64,000 nucleotides of DNA, taken from NCBI RefSeq assembly GCF_029623395.1, contig NZ_JAPYKK010000015.1, positions 25,654 to 89,653 of the forward strand. Reading direction: 5' to 3'. A program made the position numbers and the translations under genes. Source of the stretch: Sphingomonas echinoides. GTDB taxonomy: Bacteria; Pseudomonadota; Alphaproteobacteria; Sphingomonadales; Sphingomonadaceae. Below, piece after piece: positions 34,081-45,479 of the stretch (its first letter is position 1; each line of letters begins with the position of its first letter). Under the pieces are notes generated by a model, which saw only the letters and a program-made list of their open reading frames with translations, did not search any database and had not been told where the DNA came from.

Positions 34081-35304
34081 TTAGCGGTTCAGGGCGAAAC
34101 GCCGACAATGCTCGAGATAGCCGATTTCATGCGCACCCGCCATCGCGACGATGGCGCGAAAAAGCCACGAAGGTGCCTCGAGGTTTCCGTCTTGCGATGT
34201 CAGCGTCTCGCGCCACGCCAGCCTTTCGCGGTCGCCGAGCTGTCGGGCATGCGCCTGACCCACGACGAATGCCAGATACGAAGCGGCGACGATGGCTTCC
34301 TTCCGACTGAATTGCTCGACCTCTATCTTCAGATCCTGCGGTGCCAGTTCCCGCAGGAAAACGGGTTTCCCCATTAGCTGAGCCGCGATCATCCGGTGCC
34401 CCAAATTGGGTGACAATGCCTTGGCCCCCATCAGTACGCGTTCTGCTGGGTCTGCCGGCATCGCAGCTTTTGAACTGGGCGCGACGACCGAGGTGACAGC
34501 TTCTTTGATATCGACCAGTGCAAGGCGTTCGTCCTTAGCCTTGCCGCTGGAAATGCCGACGAGTACCGCAAACCGAAGATTTCCGAGCGAGCTGCAACCC
34601 TTCCGCCAATATGCGGCGTCGACGACCCGAACGCTTCCGTCCCCCTCGACACCGGCGAGCTCCCTGCACCGTACGCGGATCGGGTCTTGCGCGAACAGGG
34701 TGGCGATCGCGTCCGCTTCGGCATGTGAAAGCTTCCAGAAGCGCTTGTTGTGCGGGATGTTCGGTGTGACGTCTTCGAGACGATCCTTAGCGAGATGACG
34801 CCACCGTCGTCCGATCGCCTTGCGTCGGACCGATCGTACGACGTTGGGCTCCCGCGGATCATCCTTGAGCGTCGGCGTCAACGCGCGGCGATATCCATCG
34901 ATCATTGCCTCGATCATTTTCGCCGTGGTGACACCCGGTAAGTCCGAACTGCGTGCGGCGGTCTCAAGCGATAGGCCGAGGCGGATCAGGTCATACGCGG
35001 GGTTGGCAAGCACGGTCTGGTCGAGATCGCGGATCTGGATGTCCACCCGGTGCTCCGCATCGGCGACTGGACCGAGATTGCCGAGGTGACAGTCTCCGCA
35101 AATCCACAACGTCGGGCCTTCAGGAATGCTCGCTGCGATGGAGGACGCTTCCAGCCACTCATAAAATTGCGCGGTATTGCCGCGGACATACGCGTGAACC
35201 GACCGCGCCATCTTTAGCGCGCGCGTTCGTGCGAGCACGACCGAGCGTTCGTCGGGAGCCACGGCCATGGTTGGACTTTCAAGCTGGGAGACAACGGATC
35301 GCAC
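34081..35304 (-). CDS. DUF2252 family protein
   Basis: A 407-residue protein of the DUF2252 family, distant from aminoglycoside-phosphotransferase-like kinases: WICGDCHLGNLGP near residue 70, then IQIRDLDQTVLANPAYDLIRLGLS, and a later ALVDIKEA. The biochemical role is not known. The start is a GTG with aagg upstream; an ATG 36 bases in (MAVAPDERS) is an alternative. It stands alone on the minus strand. Confidence 0.82.
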   Translation of the reverse strand: MRSVVSQLESPTMAVAPDERSVVLARTRALKMARSVHAYVRGNTAQFYEWLEASSIAASIPEGPTLWICGDCHLGNLGPVADAEHRVDIQIRDLDQTVLANPAYDLIRLGLSLETAARSSDLPGVTTAKMIEAMIDGYRRALTPTLKDDPREPNVVRSVRRKAIGRRWRHLAKDRLEDVTPNIPHNKRFWKLSHAEADAIATLFAQDPIRVRCRELAGVEGDGSVRVVDAAYWRKGCSSLGNLRFAVLVGISSGKAKDERLALVDIKEAVTSVVAPSSKAAMPADPAERVLMGAKALSPNLGHRMIAAQLMGKPVFLRELAPQDLKIEVEQFSRKEAIVAASYLAFVVGQAHARQLGDRERLAWRETLTSQDGNLEAPSWLFRAIVAMAGAHEIGYLEHCRRFALNR

Positions 35305-35429
35305 CAGCGGAACCTTGAAGCATACAAGGCTAGAACCGATGCTAGACGCCGCTAAACAGACGAGATGACGCGTTAGTTGCGATCCGACGGCAAAAGTCTA
35401 CCGCCAATTCTCCACCTAAATGCAACGGG

Positions 35430-35876
35430 CTATTTTGCTGGAACGCCGCGCGAGTCACCGACCTCGAGCCAATAGCCGTCAGGATCCTGAACGTAAATCT
35501 GGCGGACGCCATCGAACCGGACCTGCATCGTTCGCACCGTGCCCGCAAGATCCGTCCAGATGAGATGGTGTTGGTCCAACCAGGCGGTGACCGTAGCCAG
35601 ATCGTTTACGTGCAGGGCAAGATGTTCGTTGCGGTTTGATGGCTTGGGCGTGGTGCGACCGTCGAGAATGTGGAGTGCCAATCCGTTTCCAAGGTCGAGC
35701 CAACGGCGGTTCTCGAGCGGTGTCGGAATGATTCTCAACCCGAACGCCTCGTGGTAGAAAGTAGCACTCCGGTCGATGTCCGCGGATTGAATTGCCACGT
35801 GCTCCGCCTGAGCTGGCACATTGGCCGGCGCTTGTGCGGCAGCGGCAGCGATGAACAGGGCTGGGGAGAGGATCAT
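35430..35876 (-). CDS. exported VOC/glyoxalase-fold protein
   Basis: A 148-residue single-domain vicinal-oxygen-chelate protein with an unusual signal peptide (about residues 1-15, IAAAAAQA), then EHVAIQSADIDRSATFYHEAFG, EHLALHVNDL and YVQDPDGYWLEVGD. The last Glu and the two His are typical metal-binding positions. It would act in the periplasm. The substrate is unknown. Confidence 0.82.
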   Translation of the reverse strand: MILSPALFIAAAAAQAPANVPAQAEHVAIQSADIDRSATFYHEAFGLRIIPTPLENRRWLDLGNGLALHILDGRTTPKPSNRNEHLALHVNDLATVTAWLDQHHLIWTDLAGTVRTMQVRFDGVRQIYVQDPDGYWLEVGDSRGVPAK

Positions 35877-35962
35877 GGACGCTTTGCTCCAGGTTTGCAG
35901 ATCTGAGAATTAGGTCATTTGCGGTCGACAGAGCATGCGTTCAGTTTTCCAACCCTTACCGG

Positions 35963-36391
35963 TCAGCGCTTCAGGATCAGTGGCGGTGAATAATCCGCCA
36001 GCGTCATGAACACGGAGTCTACCTTAGTAACCAATTTGCCCCCCGCCTCAGACGCCGCCGCGACGGAACGCCATTCAGGATCCTCCGTGAATGCCTTCCA
36101 ACTTACGTCGCGCGCCGCGCGGCTGGGATAGGCCAACACATACACCACGCGCCCTTCCGGCGCCGCTTCGGTCGGCATTTCATTCCAATAGGCGACGTTG
36201 CGCATACCGTGCTTGGCAAACAGGCCAAGCGTATGCTCGCGGAACCGCGTGTTCAGGGCAGCCAGCTTCCCCGGCGCGGGGTAATAGACGCGCAATTCAT
36301 AAACCAGGGTCTGCGCGTTCACCGCAGTTTCCTGGGCAGATACCGGAAGGGCGGGAACGGACAGCGCGAGACAGGCAAGGGCAAAGCGCAT
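35963..36391 (-). CDS. exported NIPSNAP-family protein
   Basis: A 142-residue exported protein. Signal peptide over about residues 1-21 (PVSAQ), then the NIPSNAP core: YELRVYYPAPGKLAALNTRFREHTLGLFAKHGM and YWNEMP, with a later VYVLAYPSRAARDVSWKAF. The start at 36391 has gagga upstream, and the longer ORF lacks support. The function of bacterial NIPSNAP proteins is unclear. Neighbouring the VOC protein, it adds a second small periplasmic protein of this type. Confidence 0.82.
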   Translation of the reverse strand: MRFALACLALSVPALPVSAQETAVNAQTLVYELRVYYPAPGKLAALNTRFREHTLGLFAKHGMRNVAYWNEMPTEAAPEGRVVYVLAYPSRAARDVSWKAFTEDPEWRSVAAASEAGGKLVTKVDSVFMTLADYSPPLILKR

Positions 36392-36760
36392 AACGAGTTC
36401 CTCGAACCAGAAAGCCTTGGCGTACCGCCTCCACGGCGTGATCGCAACGTCCGGATATTTGAGGGCAAACTTGCCGGACAGGTGCCATGCCAAGGCCCGT
36501 CGTATGCTTTCGCTCCGGGGAACGCTGTCGTGGGAAAGGGACGGCCAATCTTGGGCATTCTCGACATGGGTCGCAGCTGCAATGCGTTTCGCTTGCAAGA
36601 AATGTCACGGCTTCGCGTCGCACGCCAGAACAGGGCGTTTACGCCCACGGGCACGCCTTAGTTGAAACTTGAGATCCGCTTCCCAACCGAACCGTTCGTC
36701 TTCAGATGCACCCGACGCAGTCGAATATTCTAGGTGCGACCCCCTTTGCGTTTCCGCTCG
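36392..36760. other. 370-bp gap, nothing recognised
   Basis: Open frames exist on both strands but none has a ribosome site, family pattern or conserved neighbour. I see no RNA gene or repeat. Confidence 0.5.
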
Positions 36761-38068
36761 TTAGCCTCGGCTAGGCGCGTGCGGCGGTTCGATCTCGGGC
36801 GCCTCGGCAACGTCCAGCGGTCCCTCCCACTTCGCGACGACAGCCGTAGCGACGGCGTTGCCGACGACGTTGGTGCCCGATCGGCCCATGTCGAGAAACT
36901 GATCAACCGGCAGAATGAGCAACAGGCCCGCCTCAGGAATGCCGAACTGCCCCATCACTGCCGCGATCACCACCAGCGATGCACGGGGCACGCCAGCGAT
37001 GCCCTTCGACGTGATCATCAACACCAGCAACATCACGATCTGCTGCCCGATCGACAGATCGACCCCGTAGACCCGCGCGAGGAACAGCGTCGCGAAGGTC
37101 ATGTACATCATCGACCCGTCGAGATTGAACGAGTAGCCGAGCGGCAGCACAAAGCTCGCGATCTTGCGAGGAACGCCGAAGCGCGCCAGCGCCTCGAGCG
37201 TCCGCGGGTAAGCAGCTTCGGAGGATGCGGTGGAGAAGGCGAGGAGGATCGGCTCACCGATGTAGCGCGCCAAGGTGAGCGCGCGAGGACCAATGATCGC
37301 GAAGGCCGCGGCAAACAGCAGCATCCACAAGACCGCCAGCCCGACGTAGAAGCTGCCGACGAACAGCCCGAGCGTCCAGAGAATGCCAAGCCCATTGACC
37401 GCGATCGTCGCGGTGATCGCGGCGAACACCGCGAACGGCGCCACGCGCATCACGTAGTCGGTGATCTGGAGCATCATCGCCGCAAGCGCCTCGGCGCCGC
37501 GGACGATCGGCGCGCCCTTCTCGCCGATCGCGGTGAGCGCGACGCCGGCGAAGATCGAGAAGATGACGATCTGGATGATCTCGTTGGTCGCCATCGCCTC
37601 GACCACCGAGGACGGCACGATATGCGTGACAAAGTTGGTAAGGTTGAACGATTTCTCGTCCAGCCCGACGGTCGCATCGGGCGGAGGCAGCTTGAGCCCG
37701 AACCCGCTGCCCGGCGAGACGAGGTCGATCACAAACTCGATCCCGTGGAACAGCACGAGCCCGAGCGTCAGCGAAACCAGCGATGCCGAGATGAACCACG
37801 CCATCGTGCGCCCGCCAATACGCCCGAGCGCCTTGATGTCGCCCATGTGCGCGATGCCGACGACCAACGTCGAAAACACCAGCGGCGCGATGATCATTTT
37901 GATGAGGCGCAGGAAGATCGTCGTAATGATCGAGAAGTAGCTCGCGATCTCCTTCGCTCGCGCGGTGCCCTCGACGCTCCCGTCGACGATCTGCTGGTTG
38001 ATTACCCAGCCGACGATCAGCCCCAGCACCAAGCCGATCAGAATATACAGTGTCAGCCGCTTCGCCAC
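36761..38068 (-). CDS. dicarboxylate/amino acid:cation symporter (DAACS family)
   Basis: A 435-residue inner-membrane symporter of the GltP/DctA family with about eight transmembrane helices and two re-entrant loops. Signature segments: STASSEAAYPRTLEALARFG (the serine-rich HP1 motif), NLDGSMMYM and DQFLDMGRSGTNVVGNAVA. It imports C4-dicarboxylates or glutamate with protons or sodium. The GTG at 38068 has gaggacga upstream; the longer ORF overlaps the divergent peptidase. The start is only about 100 bases from the M24 peptidase start. Confidence 0.9.
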   Translation of the reverse strand: MAKRLTLYILIGLVLGLIVGWVINQQIVDGSVEGTARAKEIASYFSIITTIFLRLIKMIIAPLVFSTLVVGIAHMGDIKALGRIGGRTMAWFISASLVSLTLGLVLFHGIEFVIDLVSPGSGFGLKLPPPDATVGLDEKSFNLTNFVTHIVPSSVVEAMATNEIIQIVIFSIFAGVALTAIGEKGAPIVRGAEALAAMMLQITDYVMRVAPFAVFAAITATIAVNGLGILWTLGLFVGSFYVGLAVLWMLLFAAAFAIIGPRALTLARYIGEPILLAFSTASSEAAYPRTLEALARFGVPRKIASFVLPLGYSFNLDGSMMYMTFATLFLARVYGVDLSIGQQIVMLLVLMITSKGIAGVPRASLVVIAAVMGQFGIPEAGLLLILPVDQFLDMGRSGTNVVGNAVATAVVAKWEGPLDVAEAPEIEPPHAPSRG

Positions 38069-38171
38069 GCTTCGTCCTCGATTGGTTCGCGCCCGCATCA
38101 ACGGGAGAAAGCGCAATCGGTCAAGCGAGACGCGCGTTGCGGGGGGCGGCGCGCGCTGCCAGACTGTTGCC

Positions 38172-39425
38172 ATGATCCTCAGCCGACGCGCCTTTGCCTC
38201 CGCCGCCATCGCGGCCCCCTTAGTCTCCGCCAGCGGCGTACTGCGCGCCGCCGAGCCCGATCTGAGCGGTCTGCGCGACATAACGGGTGGCACCGCACCG
38301 ATCGGACCGGAGGAACGCCGCGGCAGGCTCGTGCGCGCGCAGGCGCTGATGCGCGAGAACGGGATCGGCGCGGTGCTGATCGAATCGGGGTCGAGCCTGA
38401 CGTATTTCACCGGCATCCGCTGGAGCCGAAGCGAACGGCTGACCGCGGCGATCCTCCCGGTCGAGGGTGAGCCGTGCATCGTCACGCCGTTCTTCGAGGA
38501 GCCCTCGGTCCGCCAGACGCTCGGCATCACCGCAGAAGTGCGGGTGTGGCAGGAGGACGAAAGCCCGCACGCGCTCGTCGCGGGGTTCCTCAAGGACCGA
38601 AAGCTCGCCACCGGCCCGATCGGCATCGAGGAAACCGTCCGTTACTTCGCAGTGGACGGCCTTGCCCACGCCTTACCGGGCGCGCGAATTGTCTCCGCCA
38701 ATCCGGTCGTCCGCGCGGTGCGGATGCGCAAGACCGCCCCCGAGATCGCGCTGATGCAGACCGCGACCGACGTGACGATCGCGGCCTATCGCTGGACATG
38801 GCCCCGCGTCGAGAAGGGAATGAAACCCGCCGATATCGCTGCGTTGATGAATGCCGCGACGAAGCAACTGGGGGGCAACCCGGAATTCTCGCTGGTACTG
38901 ATCGGCCCCGCCGCCGCCTTTCCGCACGGCAGCAGGGACCCGCAAGTCGTTGCCGACGGCCAGATCGTGCTGATGGATTGCGGCTGCACCGTGCAGGGTT
39001 ATCAATCGGATGTGTCGCGCACCTTCGTCTATGGCAGCGCGGAGAAGGACATGCGCAAGGTCTGGCAGGACGTCCGCAACGGGCAGGCGCTTGCGTTCAA
39101 GACCGCGCAGCTCGGGGTCGCTGCCGGGGCGGTGGATGATGAGGTGCGGCGCTATTATGAGACGCTCGGCTACGGCCCGCGGTATCGCTTGCCCGGCCTG
39201 TCGCATCGTACGGGACACGGGATCGGGCTCGACGGGCACGAGCCGGTCAATCTCGTCCACGGCGAAACCACGCAACTGGCGGAGGGCATGTGCTTCTCGG
39301 ACGAACCCGGCCTGTATCTGCCGGGCAAGTTCGGCGTGCGGCTGGAGGATTGCTTCCACATGACCGCAAGCGGGCCGAAGTGGTTCAGCGTTCCGCCAAC
39401 CTCGATCGATCAGCCGTTGGGGTAA
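38172..39425 (+). CDS. Tat-exported M24 (Xaa-Pro) peptidase
   Basis: A 417-residue metallopeptidase of the pita-bread fold. A twin-arginine signal ([13 protein letters not shown]) precedes cleavage near residue 29. An N-terminal creatinase-like domain is followed by the catalytic domain with the dinuclear ligands: Asp in [14 protein letters not shown] (two Asp), His in [11 protein letters not shown], Glu in SDEPGLYL and Glu in VRLED. It would cut X-Pro peptides in the periplasm. The long ORF upstream is disfavoured because the signal starts at 38172. Confidence 0.92.
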   Translation: MILSRRAFASAAIAAPLVSASGVLRAAEPDLSGLRDITGGTAPIGPEERRGRLVRAQALMRENGIGAVLIESGSSLTYFTGIRWSRSERLTAAILPVEGEPCIVTPFFEEPSVRQTLGITAEVRVWQEDESPHALVAGFLKDRKLATGPIGIEETVRYFAVDGLAHALPGARIVSANPVVRAVRMRKTAPEIALMQTATDVTIAAYRWTWPRVEKGMKPADIAALMNAATKQLGGNPEFSLVLIGPAAAFPHGSRDPQVVADGQIVLMDCGCTVQGYQSDVSRTFVYGSAEKDMRKVWQDVRNGQALAFKTAQLGVAAGAVDDEVRRYYETLGYGPRYRLPGLSHRTGHGIGLDGHEPVNLVHGETTQLAEGMCFSDEPGLYLPGKFGVRLEDCFHMTASGPKWFSVPPTSIDQPLG

Positions 39426-39490
39426 ACGATCCGCATTCGGGACGCGCGGCATACTTGAGAACGCCGTGCGGCTCGCCTAAGCCACCGCGC

Positions 39491-42148
39491 ATGACCCAGT
39501 CCCCGACGTCGACCAACGACATCCGCCGTAGCTTCCTCGACTATTTTGCGGCCAACGGGCACGCCAAGGTCGCGTCCGCGCCGCTCGTGCCGCAGAACGA
39601 CCCGACACTGATGTTCGTCAACGCCGGGATGGTGCCGTTCAAGAACGTCTTTACTGGCCTCGAATCGCGTCCGTACGTGACCGCCACCTCGTCGCAGAAG
39701 TGCGTACGCGCCGGCGGCAAGCACAACGATCTCGACAATGTCGGCTATACCGCACGGCATCACACCTTCTTCGAAATGCTCGGCAATTTCTCGTTCGGGG
39801 ATTACTTCAAGGAACGCGCGATCACGCTCGCGTGGAACCTGCTGACGCGCGAATGGGGGATCGACCCCGACCGGCTGACCGTCACCGTTTATCATACCGA
39901 TGACGAGGCGTTCGACCTGTGGCGCAAGATCGCGAAACTGCCCGAGGAGCGGATCATCCGCATCGCGACCAACGACAATTTCTGGTCGATGGGCGACACC
40001 GGGCCGTGCGGTCCTTGCTCGGAGATCTTCTACGACCACGGCGACCACATCTTCGGTGGCCCGCCGGGATCGCCAGACGAGGACGGTGACCGTTTTGTCG
40101 AAATCTGGAACCTCGTGTTCATGCAGTTCGAGCAGACCGCCGATGGCGCGCGCACCGCGCTGCCGCGTCCTTCGATCGACACGGGCATGGGGCTCGAACG
40201 GATCGCCGCAGTGCTGCAGGGCGTCCACGACAATTACGACACCGATACGTTCAAGGCGCTGATCGCCGCATCCTCGGCGATGACAGGCACGCCCGCCACC
40301 GGCGACACGCAGGCGAGCCACCGGATCATCGCGGATCACCTGCGCTCGGCGGGCTTCCTGGTGGCGGATGGTGTGCTGCCGTCCAACGAAGGGCGCGGTT
40401 ATGTGCTGCGCCGAATCATGCGGCGCGCAATGCGCCATGCGCACCTCCTCGGCGCGAAGGAGCCCTTGATGCATCGGCTCGTCCCCGCGCTGGTGGCAGA
40501 AATGGGCGCGGCCTATCCCGAACTGGTGCGGGCGCAGGCGGCGATCGAATCGACCCTGTTGCAGGAGGAAACGCAATTCCGTCGCACGCTGGTCAACGGG
40601 TTGCGGCTGCTCGACGAGGCGACCGCGGCGATGGAGCCGGGCGCGACGCTGCCGGGCGAGACGGCCTTCAAACTCTACGACACGTTCGGCTTTCCCTACG
40701 ATCTGACCGAGGACGCGCTCCGCGCCCAGGGCTTCGGGATCGATCGTCCCGGGTTCGACGCCGCGATGGCCGAACAGAAGCGGGCGGCGCGGGCCGCGTG
40801 GAAGGGATCGGGCCAGCGCGCGTCCGATGACGTGTGGTTCGACATCGCCGAGGCCAACGGCGGCACCGAGTTCATCGGCTATAGCGCTGTCGAGGGTGAG
40901 GGCGTCGTCGTCGCGATCGTCCGCCACGGCAAGCAGGTCGAGCGCGCTGATGTGGGTGAAACGGTCGAGATCGTCGTCAACCAGACGCCGTTCTATGCCG
41001 AGAGCGGCGGTCAGGTCGGCGATACCGGCACGCTCACCGCACCGAGCGTGCACGGCGTGGTCGAGGATACGCGCAAGTATCTCGGTCGCGTGTTCGCGCA
41101 TGTCACGCGCGTCGGCGAGGGCGGTATCGCGGTCGGCGATGCGCTGCACTTGACCGTCGATGCGGTCCGCCGCGACCAGATCCGCGCCAATCACTCAGCG
41201 ACGCATTTGCTCCATGAGGCCTTGCGCCAGCGACTTGGCGCGCACGTCGCGCAGAAGGGCAGCCTTGTCGCGCCCGAGCGGCTCCGGTTCGACTTCTCGC
41301 AGCCGACTGCGATCGATCCCGCGCGGATCGCCGAGGTAGAGACCGACGTCAACGCGCAGATCCGCGGCAACGGGTTGGTCGATACGCGGCTGATGACCCC
41401 GGACGAAGCGATCGCCGAGGGCGCGATGGCGCTGTTCGGCGAGAAGTATGGTGAAGAGGTCCGCGTCGTGTCGATGGGCAGCGAGCGCGGCAAGACCTAT
41501 TCGCTCGAACTGTGCGGCGGAACGCATGTCCGAGCGCTCGGTGATATCGGGCTGTTCACGGTGGTGGGCGAGGGCGCGGTATCCTCGGGCGTCCGCCGGG
41601 TCGAGGCGCTGACCGGCGAGGCCGCGCGTGCATATTTGACGATGCGTGACGCCAAGCTGCGTGAGGCGGCAACCGCCCTCAAATCCTCCCCCGACGAAGT
41701 GCCAGTCCGCGTGGCTGCACTGGTCGAGGATCGACGGCGGCTGGAACGGGAACTTGCCGATGCCAAGAAGGCGCTGGCGCTTGGCGGCGGTGCGGGTACG
41801 GCAGCGGCCGGGCCGGAACAGGTTGGCGGCGTCGCGTTCCTTGGCCAAGTGGTCGAGGGGCTCGACCCCAAGGGCCTGCGTGGAACGGTCGATGAGATGA
41901 AGCAGCGGATCGGATCGGGGATCGCGATGATCGTCGCGGTCAACGAGGGCCGTGCATCCGTTGCTGTCGGTCTTACCGCCGATCTCGTAGCGACCCATAG
42001 CGCAGTGGATCTGCTGCGCGTCGCGGTTGCGACGTTGGGCGGGCAGGGCGGCGGTGGGCGGCCCGACATGGCGCAGGGCGGCGGTCCGGATGGATCGAAG
42101 GCTGACGACGCTGTGTCGTCGGTTCGGGCTACTCTCGCGGCAGGGTGA
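39491..42148 (+). CDS. alaS: alanyl-tRNA synthetase
   Basis: An 885-residue class II synthetase that charges tRNA-Ala. The start [25 protein letters not shown] is diagnostic, followed by motif 2 ([16 protein letters not shown]), motif 3 ([13 protein letters not shown]), the editing domain with the zinc site [13 protein letters not shown]...[13 protein letters not shown], and the C-Ala domain ending in [12 protein letters not shown]. Length and order are normal. The ATG lies 65 bases after the M24 peptidase. Confidence 0.97.
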   Translation: MTQSPTSTNDIRRSFLDYFAANGHAKVASAPLVPQNDPTLMFVNAGMVPFKNVFTGLESRPYVTATSSQKCVRAGGKHNDLDNVGYTARHHTFFEMLGNFSFGDYFKERAITLAWNLLTREWGIDPDRLTVTVYHTDDEAFDLWRKIAKLPEERIIRIATNDNFWSMGDTGPCGPCSEIFYDHGDHIFGGPPGSPDEDGDRFVEIWNLVFMQFEQTADGARTALPRPSIDTGMGLERIAAVLQGVHDNYDTDTFKALIAASSAMTGTPATGDTQASHRIIADHLRSAGFLVADGVLPSNEGRGYVLRRIMRRAMRHAHLLGAKEPLMHRLVPALVAEMGAAYPELVRAQAAIESTLLQEETQFRRTLVNGLRLLDEATAAMEPGATLPGETAFKLYDTFGFPYDLTEDALRAQGFGIDRPGFDAAMAEQKRAARAAWKGSGQRASDDVWFDIAEANGGTEFIGYSAVEGEGVVVAIVRHGKQVERADVGETVEIVVNQTPFYAESGGQVGDTGTLTAPSVHGVVEDTRKYLGRVFAHVTRVGEGGIAVGDALHLTVDAVRRDQIRANHSATHLLHEALRQRLGAHVAQKGSLVAPERLRFDFSQPTAIDPARIAEVETDVNAQIRGNGLVDTRLMTPDEAIAEGAMALFGEKYGEEVRVVSMGSERGKTYSLELCGGTHVRALGDIGLFTVVGEGAVSSGVRRVEALTGEAARAYLTMRDAKLREAATALKSSPDEVPVRVAALVEDRRRLERELADAKKALALGGGAGTAAAGPEQVGGVAFLGQVVEGLDPKGLRGTVDEMKQRIGSGIAMIVAVNEGRASVAVGLTADLVATHSAVDLLRVAVATLGGQGGGGRPDMAQGGGPDGSKADDAVSSVRATLAAG

Positions 42149-42327
42149 CGGCGAGAAGCTTAACCAGTCCGGCTTGTAAGCGCCCTTGAAGAAGGCCCGG
42201 AGCCCAGTAGCGCGACAGAAGGTTGCCTGGCGATTGCCCGAGCAAATTTCGACTATCGCTACTGGACCCCGGTCTTCGCAGCAGAAGCGCTAATCGTGAC
42301 AAGGACAGCGAATTCGATCGCCTGTCC

Positions 42328-44121
42328 TCAAGCGACCGGCGTGCTGTCCAGCCCTCGCGGCGCCCGAACGCGCTTCAACCGCGGCGCTACCGTCATCTCC
42401 GCCGCCGCCTTGATTTCCTGCCGTAATTCATCGCGCTTTTCGTGGATCGAGGCGATCACTGGTCCAACCGCGACCCCAAGGTCGGTCAACACCGCTTCCG
42501 CCAGCTGCAGGGAGCTTTCGAGCGTCTCCGGCACGGCGTCGGTCGCGCCTGCACGATAGAGTTCCGCGGCGTGGACCGTGTCGCGGGCGCGCGCAACGAT
42601 TGCCAGATCGGGCACCCAGTTTCGCACGCGGCGCGTTAGCGCTACACTCAGCACGGGATCGTCCATTGTAAGAATTAAAGCCTTCGCGCGACCAAGGTTA
42701 AGGCGATCTACCAGTTCGGGTCGCACGACGTCGCCGAAAATGACCGGATACCCCTCGGCGTGTGCAGCGGTGACGACGTCGATGTCGGCCTCTACGGCGA
42801 CGTAGCGCTGATCGTGGACCGTCAGCATATCGCAGACCATCCGGCCGACCCGCCCGAACCCGATAACGACCGTGCCGGGGCCTTCCTCGGGGATTTCCAA
42901 TTCGGGTTCGTTTCCAACGCTCTGCTCGATGCGCCGTGCCCAGCGCCGCCCAAGCATCGCCAGCAGCGGCGTGATCGTTAGCCCGATTGCAGTGACGGTC
43001 TGCCAGAAGTTGGCGGTGGGTGCGGCAATCAGCTGGGCCTGCGCAGCAGCGCCGAGCACGATCAGCGTAGTTTCAGACGGGCTCCCCATCAGCACGCCGG
43101 TTTCCACTGCGACGCCGCCGCGGATCCCGCTCCCGCGCAGTAGTCCGTACGTCACCACCGCCTTGACCGCAACGACGGCAGCAATTGCCGCGAGGTATCC
43201 GGCCCAATTGGCTGCAATCGCCGCGAGATCTACGCTCATCCCGATCGTGATCAGGAACACGCCCAGCGCAAGGCCCTTGAACGGTGCCGTCATCACTTCG
43301 ACTTCGCTATGATAATCAGTTTCTGCGATCAGCAGACCGGCCAGCAGTGCGCCGACGATCGGAGATAAGCCCGCTGCGGTCGTTGCCAGGCTGGCAACGA
43401 TGACGACCAGGAGCGAGGCAGCAAGGAACAATTCGGGACTTTTGGTTCTCGCGGCTTGCGCGAACAGTTTGGGAAGGATCATCCGTCCGCCGATGAACAG
43501 GATCCCGACCGTCGTGAACGCCGCGATCCCGACGCGCGCAAGCCCGCTCCAGCCACTGTCGCCCGCCATTGGGCCAAGCGCGGCGAGCACAAAGATGATC
43601 GGAACGAGCGCAAGATCCTCGAACAGAAGCATCGCGAACGCCGTTCGGCCAACTGGGCTGGTGGTTCCCGCGATCGGCAACACGAGCGCCGTTGAGGAAA
43701 GCGACAGCGCGATGCCCAGCGCCATCGCCCCGGTCCACGGCAGCGCGGTCAGCAGGTGCAGCCCTAAACCCAGGATCGCGCCTGCGACGAGCAATTGCGC
43801 AGCACCCGTTCCAAACACGAGCTGTCGCATCGACCAAAGGCGTTTGAGCGAAAGTTCTAGCCCGATCGAGAACAGAAGTAGAATGATCCCGAATTCGGCA
43901 AAGGGCTCGATCGAATGCGGGTCAGAAATCGTGACGTAGTAAAGCCACGGAAATTGGCTGACCAAAGCGCCTAGACCGAATGGTCCAACAAGCAACCCAA
44001 CGAGGATAAAGCCGATGACGGGGCTGATCTTGGCACGGGCGAAGGCAGGTATGACGAGGCCGGCCGCCCCGAGAATTACGAGGGCATCACTGAAACCGGC
44101 ATTTGCAAGGGCTGATGGCAT
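42328..44121 (-). CDS. CPA2-family cation:proton antiporter with RCK domain
   Basis: A 597-residue Kef/YbaL-type transporter. About 12 membrane segments make up the antiporter domain (residues 10-385, with GIILLLFSIGLELSLKRLW and LALGIALSLSSTALVLP). A cytosolic Rossmann NAD-binding RCK domain begins at VIGFGRVGRMVCDMLT (about 415). It exports K+ or Na+ for protons under nucleotide or redox control. No separate KefG subunit is present. The ribosome site is weak. Confidence 0.9.
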   Translation of the reverse strand: MPSALANAGFSDALVILGAAGLVIPAFARAKISPVIGFILVGLLVGPFGLGALVSQFPWLYYVTISDPHSIEPFAEFGIILLLFSIGLELSLKRLWSMRQLVFGTGAAQLLVAGAILGLGLHLLTALPWTGAMALGIALSLSSTALVLPIAGTTSPVGRTAFAMLLFEDLALVPIIFVLAALGPMAGDSGWSGLARVGIAAFTTVGILFIGGRMILPKLFAQAARTKSPELFLAASLLVVIVASLATTAAGLSPIVGALLAGLLIAETDYHSEVEVMTAPFKGLALGVFLITIGMSVDLAAIAANWAGYLAAIAAVVAVKAVVTYGLLRGSGIRGGVAVETGVLMGSPSETTLIVLGAAAQAQLIAAPTANFWQTVTAIGLTITPLLAMLGRRWARRIEQSVGNEPELEIPEEGPGTVVIGFGRVGRMVCDMLTVHDQRYVAVEADIDVVTAAHAEGYPVIFGDVVRPELVDRLNLGRAKALILTMDDPVLSVALTRRVRNWVPDLAIVARARDTVHAAELYRAGATDAVPETLESSLQLAEAVLTDLGVAVGPVIASIHEKRDELRQEIKAAAEMTVAPRLKRVRAPRGLDSTPVA

Positions 44122-44218
44122 AGTGCCATCTAAGCAACAACCAGCCGCCTTGTCAGCTTATGTCGCAAAATAAGTGAAAAAAGGTTCACTTCGGCCATTC
44201 TTGCTGCACCCGCAACGG

Positions 44219-44250
44219 CCCGTTGCCCGGATTGAGTTCCGGGCAACGGG
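44219..44250 (-). terminator. hairpin after icd without T run
   Basis: A 12-bp perfect stem (44219-44230 with 44239-44250) with loop attgagtt, 9 bases after the icd stop on the minus strand. There is no U tract, so it is either a Rho-assisted end or an mRNA 3'-stabilising hairpin. Confidence 0.6.
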
Positions 44251-44258
44251 AATGCAGT

Positions 44259-45479
44259 TTAGGCGGAAGCGCCCATTGCCTGTTCGAGGTTGAGACGGAC
44301 CTGCTCGAAGAACTGCTCGGTCGTCATCCACGGCTGCTGCGGGCCGATGAGCAAAGCGAGATCCTTGGTCATGTGGCCGTCCTCGACCGTCTTTACGCAG
44401 ACGCGCTCAAGCGTTTCGGCGAATTGCGTCACCTCGGGCGTGCCGTCGAACTTGCCGCGATACTTGAGGCCGCCGGTCCAGGCGAAGATCGACGCGATCG
44501 GGTTGGTCGAGGTCGCCTTGCCCTGCTCGTGCTGGCGGAAGTGGCGCGTGACGGTGCCGTGGGCGGCTTCCGCCTCGACCGTCTTGCCGTCCGGGGTGAG
44601 CAGCACCGAGGTCATCAGGCCGAGCGAGCCGAAGCCCTGGGCGACCTGGTCCGACTGGACGTCGCCGTCATAGTTCTTGCACGCCCAGACGAATTCACCG
44701 TGCCACTTGAGCGCCGATGCGACCATGTCGTCGATCAGGCGATGCTCGTAGACGATGCCCGCTTCCTTGAACTTGTCCTTGAATTCGCTCTCGAAAACCT
44801 CGGCGAAGAGGTCCTTGAAGCGGCCGTCATAGGCCTTCAGGATGGTGTTCTTGGTCGACAGATACACCGGCCACTTGAGGTTCAGGCCATAGTGCATCGA
44901 AGCGCGCGCGAAATCGCGGATCGAATCGTCGAGGTTGTACATCGCGAGCGCGACGCCCGAGGTCGGGAACTGGAACACTTCCTGGTCAATGACCGTGCCA
45001 TCCTCGCCGTCGAACACGAGACGCAGTTTGCCGGGGCCGGGGACGAGGAAATCGGTCGCCTTATACTGGTCGCCAAAGGCATGACGCCCGACGACGATCG
45101 GGTGCGTCCAGCCCGGGATCAAGCGGGGGACGTTCTTGATCACGATCGGCTCGCGGAAGATCGTGCCGCCAAGGATGTTGCGGATCGTGCCGTTGGGCGA
45201 CTTCCACATCTTCTTGAGGCCGAATTCCTCGACGCGCTGCTCGTCCGGGGTGATCGTCGCGCACTTCACGCCGACGCCATATTTCTGAATCGCCTTGGCG
45301 CTTTCGACGGTGATCTTGTCGTCGGTGCCGTCGCGGCTCATCATGCCGAGGTCGTAATATTCCAGATCGATATCGAGATACGGCAGGATCAGCCGCTCGC
45401 GAATCCACTGCCAGATGATCCGGGTCATCTCATCGCCGTCGATCTCGACAACGGGCGTCTTTACCTTGATCTTCGCCAT
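44259..45479 (-). CDS. icd: NADP-dependent isocitrate dehydrogenase
   Basis: A 406-residue enzyme of the eukaryotic-like homodimeric NADP-IDH type common in Alphaproteobacteria. It converts isocitrate to 2-oxoglutarate and CO2. Visible: [16 protein letters not shown] at the start, substrate-binding [21 protein letters not shown], metal-binding [24 protein letters not shown] (read as one block), and NADP-binding [12 protein letters not shown]. The ATG at 45479 has aggaaa upstream. Confidence 0.96.
   Translation of the reverse strand: MAKIKVKTPVVEIDGDEMTRIIWQWIRERLILPYLDIDLEYYDLGMMSRDGTDDKITVESAKAIQKYGVGVKCATITPDEQRVEEFGLKKMWKSPNGTIRNILGGTIFREPIVIKNVPRLIPGWTHPIVVGRHAFGDQYKATDFLVPGPGKLRLVFDGEDGTVIDQEVFQFPTSGVALAMYNLDDSIRDFARASMHYGLNLKWPVYLSTKNTILKAYDGRFKDLFAEVFESEFKDKFKEAGIVYEHRLIDDMVASALKWHGEFVWACKNYDGDVQSDQVAQGFGSLGLMTSVLLTPDGKTVEAEAAHGTVTRHFRQHEQGKATSTNPIASIFAWTGGLKYRGKFDGTPEVTQFAETLERVCVKTVEDGHMTKDLALLIGPQQPWMTTEQFFEQVRLNLEQAMGASA

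Noticed and set aside
36417..36665. 82-codon ORF before the dicarboxylate symporter
   Set aside because: Composition like a random frame, no ribosome site, no recognisable motif.
39410..41194. 594-codon open frame on the minus strand across alaS
   Set aside because: Shadow of alaS; Arg/Asp/His-rich composition typical of antisense frames.
44172..44191. AAGTGAA / TTCACTT inverted repeat between the antiporter and icd
   Set aside because: A 7-bp arm in an A-rich stretch is likely by chance and no regulator is suggested.
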